Assembly (NCBI GenBank): GCA_001805885.1
Contig: MHHC01000060.1
Span: forward strand, 1-16,870
Direction of reading: 5' to 3'
Origin: Omnitrophica WOR_2 bacterium RIFCSPLOWO2_12_FULL_51_24
Lineage (GTDB): Bacteria > Omnitrophota > Gorgyraeia > Pluralincolimonadales > Pluralincolimonadaceae
Length of the DNA stretch: 16,870 nucleotides
A model generated the notes under the pieces. That model worked only from the letters and a program-made list of their open reading frames with translations. It was not told the origin of the DNA and ran no database searches. Positions 14,866 to 16,870 of this stretch are shown one piece after another. Within the stretch, counting starts at the first letter, position 1. Every line of letters begins with the position of its first letter. Position numbers and translations under genes: made by a program.

Positions 14866-15470
14866 TTCTTAGGCAAAGTCCCGCCGGAGCGGGGCAAGGT
14901 CTCCTCTGCGAGGACTTTGCCCGTAGGGGGCAGAGTCTGTTCAGTAGTCCGGATCGGTTTCACGGGTTCCTCTTCCTTTAAAATATAGGCCTTGACTTCC
15001 TTAGGCTCGAATTTCCTAATGATCACCCTGCGGCGGCTTTCGAGGTCATTCCTCATGCGCGAGGCATCATTATCGTTCGGCTGGCCCAATTCGACCCTTC
15101 TTTGCACATCTTCATAGAACTTTATATATTTCGTAAGCTCGTCTTTCTTATCTCCGGTAAGAAGATCCTGCATCCTCTCGAGGTCCTCGACGGCTCTCGC
15201 CGCGGCAAGCTTTTCGCGTTTATTGCTCGCCTTCGTATCCAGGCAATTGATCAGGTCCTCTGTCCATGTCCGCCAGTAATTGAAATGATTGCTGTATAGG
15301 ATATCGTTCGGATAGATCCCCCTGTAATCCTGCGGCACTAATACCGGCGAGACCTTCTTGGGACTCTGTTTCCGGATAAACTTTTTCTTTAGCGTCTCGC
15401 AACCGGAGAGATTCATGGCGATCACGCCGATAGATAAGAGTAATGCGATCTTCTTAAAACCGTTCTTCAT
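14862..15470 (-). CDS. Uncharacterised lipoprotein
   Basis: 202 aa; family not recognised. A lipoprotein signal peptide is clear: positive MKNGFKK, a hydrophobic run, then the lipobox LSGC with the modified Cys at residue 24. The next residue is Glu rather than Asp, so it is not an obvious inner-membrane retention signal and an outer-membrane destination is plausible. The mature part is highly charged with long predicted helices (about 70-150, rich in Glu, Lys, Arg and Leu), possibly coiled coil. A Pro/Thr-rich tail contains two similar TLP-type segments (QTLPPTGKVLAEETLPRSGG). There are no catalytic motifs. The start has AAGGAGAAGAG directly upstream and overlaps the ligA stop by 4 nt, so it is likely co-transcribed with ligA. 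Confidence 0.85.
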   Translation of the reverse strand: MKNGFKKIALLLSIGVIAMNLSGCETLKKKFIRKQSPKKVSPVLVPQDYRGIYPNDILYSNHFNYWRTWTEDLINCLDTKASNKREKLAAARAVEDLERMQDLLTGDKKDELTKYIKFYEDVQRRVELGQPNDNDASRMRNDLESRRRVIIRKFEPKEVKAYILKEEEPVKPIRTTEQTLPPTGKVLAEETLPRSGGTLPKK

Positions 15471-16870
15471 CTCTTCTCCTTCAATATTTTCTCGAATTCC
15501 TTCTCACCTATTATCTTCACGCCGAGTTTTTTTGCCTTTCCATACTTCGAGCCTGGCGCTTCTCCGATCACCACAAAATCAGTTTTATTGCCGACGTTCG
15601 AGGAAACGGTCCCCCCAAGATCCCTGACCAATTGCTCGGCATCGGTCCTCGAGTAATTCTTGAGCTCGCCCGTGAAGACGAATGACTTTCCCGCGAGTTT
15701 AGCGGAAGAGGCCGGATGAGATTTCTCTTCCATCTTTACTCCCGCTTTTGCGAGCCTATCCAACACCTTTCTTGAAATCCGGCTGCTGAAAAATTCATGG
15801 ATCGACTCCGCCACAACGGGGCCTATCTCCTTGACCTGAATCAGGTTTTCAGCTTTCTGTTGTGATAATTTATCTATCGACTGGAACCTTTTAGCCAGGA
15901 CGTCGGCAATGTGTTCGCCGGCATGCCGTATCCCCAGGGCAAATATAAGGCGGTTCAACCGGTTCCCCTTACTTTTTTCTATGGCAACTAGCAAATTTTG
16001 CGCCGATTTATCTCCCATCCTCTCGAGCTCGCGCAATTGCGCGAATTTAAGATAATATATATCGCCGTAATCCCTTACCAATTTCTTATCGACCAGCTGA
16101 TCTACCATCGCGTCGCCGAGCCCCTCGATATCCATCGCGGCGCGCGAAGCGAAATGGATGAGGCTCTCCTTCAGTTGCGCGGGACAAAATACATTCTCGC
16201 AGCGGAATGCCACTTCGCCCTCCTCGCGTTTCGTCGGAGCTCCGCAGACCGGACATTCCTTCGGGATCCCGAATTTCTTCTCTTTTCCCGTCCGTTTCGA
16301 TTTCACGACTTCAACGATCTGCGGTATTATCTCTCCCGCTTTTTCGATTATTACAGTATCGCCTAACCTTACGTCTTTGCGCTCTATCTCGTCCTGATTA
16401 TGCAGTGAGGCGTGGGCAACGGTCGTCCCAGCGACAAAGACGGGTTTAAGGACCGCGACAGGGGTCAATACGCCGGTCCTCCCGACCTGGACTTTTATAT
16501 CCAGCAGTTTCGTCTCTACGCGCTCCGCCGGATATTTGTAAGCTATCATCCATCTCGGGGATTTCGTGGTCGCGCCGAGTTTTTTCTGCTGGGCAAAGGA
16601 ATCGACTTTGACGACCATGCCATCGATATCATATTCGAGTTCCCTGCGTTTCTTCTGCCAGATATCGCAGAATTTTAGGACCTCATCAATAGCCGGACAC
16701 TTCTTAAAGTTCGGGTTCACCCTAAAACCCAGATCCCTGAGCCCGTCGAACAGTCCGGATTGCGATCTGAAAGGAATTCCTTCGGAATATCCCAGCCCAT
16801 GTATGAATAAATCCAGCCCGCGCTTCGCGACGATCCTCGGATCGAGGAGTTTGAGCGAGCCGGCCGCCGC
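15467..16870 (-). CDS. ligA: NAD-dependent DNA ligase LigA, missing N-terminus
   Basis: Partial: the frame stays open to the right edge, giving about 467 residues of a protein usually near 670. The GTG at 16720 is internal, since upstream codons read AAAGSLKLLDPRIVAKRGLD, a conserved adenylation-domain block. Visible parts in order are the end of the adenylation domain including DGMVVKVDS, and the OB fold with GRTGVLTPVAVLKPV. These are followed by a four-Cys zinc finger (CPVC, then C and C in RCENVFC), helix-hairpin-helix repeats, and a C-terminal BRCT domain (SFVFTGELKNYSR to the end). The catalytic Lys motif KxDG lies outside the window. LigA seals nicks in replication and repair using NAD+. 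The C-terminus is intact, and its stop overlaps the lipoprotein start by 4 nt. Confidence 0.97.
   Translation of the reverse strand, partial: AAAGSLKLLDPRIVAKRGLDLFIHGLGYSEGIPFRSQSGLFDGLRDLGFRVNPNFKKCPAIDEVLKFCDIWQKKRRELEYDIDGMVVKVDSFAQQKKLGATTKSPRWMIAYKYPAERVETKLLDIKVQVGRTGVLTPVAVLKPVFVAGTTVAHASLHNQDEIERKDVRLGDTVIIEKAGEIIPQIVEVVKSKRTGKEKKFGIPKECPVCGAPTKREEGEVAFRCENVFCPAQLKESLIHFASRAAMDIEGLGDAMVDQLVDKKLVRDYGDIYYLKFAQLRELERMGDKSAQNLLVAIEKSKGNRLNRLIFALGIRHAGEHIADVLAKRFQSIDKLSQQKAENLIQVKEIGPVVAESIHEFFSSRISRKVLDRLAKAGVKMEEKSHPASSAKLAGKSFVFTGELKNYSRTDAEQLVRDLGGTVSSNVGNKTDFVVIGEAPGSKYGKAKKLGVKIIGEKEFEKILKEKR

Noticed and set aside
16718..16720. GTG as the start of ligA
   Set aside because: Conserved adenylation-domain sequence continues in frame upstream to the window edge, so this Val is internal.

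Overview
The window is a densely packed bacterial chromosome segment in which every gene that can be supported lies on the minus strand. It holds sixteen protein genes (two cut by the window edges) and one tRNA, so it reads from right to left. The content is mostly housekeeping: DNA ligation, chromosome segregation, ribosome maturation, RNA modification and decay, flavin cofactor synthesis, cell shape and phospholipid synthesis. The cell almost certainly has an outer membrane, because there is a signal-peptide-bearing PagL-type lipid A deacylase and a lipobox lipoprotein. The gene order (rbfA-nrnA-truB-ribF-rpsO-pnp-ftsK-rodZ-rimO-pgsA-pgpA) and the protein character suggest an uncultured Gram-negative lineage such as Candidatus Omnitrophota. 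That assignment is inference from memory of gene order and was not tested.

Layout, in transcription order. (1) 16870-13276: 3' two thirds of ligA, an uncharacterised lipoprotein gene, a glyoxalase II-like metallo-hydrolase gene, xerD, then tRNA-Arg(CCG). The protein genes overlap by 4 nt or are 2 nt apart, so they look co-transcribed. (2) 13275-13097: the only sizeable non-coding stretch, about 180 bp, with a chain of very short inverted repeats and then a 7-bp stem-loop just before the pagL ribosome binding site. (3) 13096-8319: pagL-like gene, CCA tRNA nucleotidyltransferase, rbfA, nrnA, truB, ribF, all overlapping or nearly touching. (4) 8318-1: a recognisable sigma70-type promoter, then rpsO, pnp, ftsK, rodZ-like, rimO, an unrecognised membrane-anchored protein gene, pgsA and the start of pgpA.

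Functionally, the middle genes form an RNA-centred module. RbfA, S15 and RimO act on the 30S ribosome. TruB and the CCA enzyme act on tRNA. PNPase together with an NrnA-type nanoRNase can take RNA down to mononucleotides. FtsK and XerD belong to the same chromosome-dimer resolution system. RodZ, PgsA, PgpA, PagL and the lipoprotein concern the envelope.

I did not find a convincing undescribed system, mobile element, CRISPR array or defence locus. The items most worth a second look are the structured spacer after the tRNA, a 125-nt overlap of the CCA enzyme gene with rbfA that may reflect a one-base frameshift, and two uncharacterised envelope proteins (675-1457 and 14862-15470).
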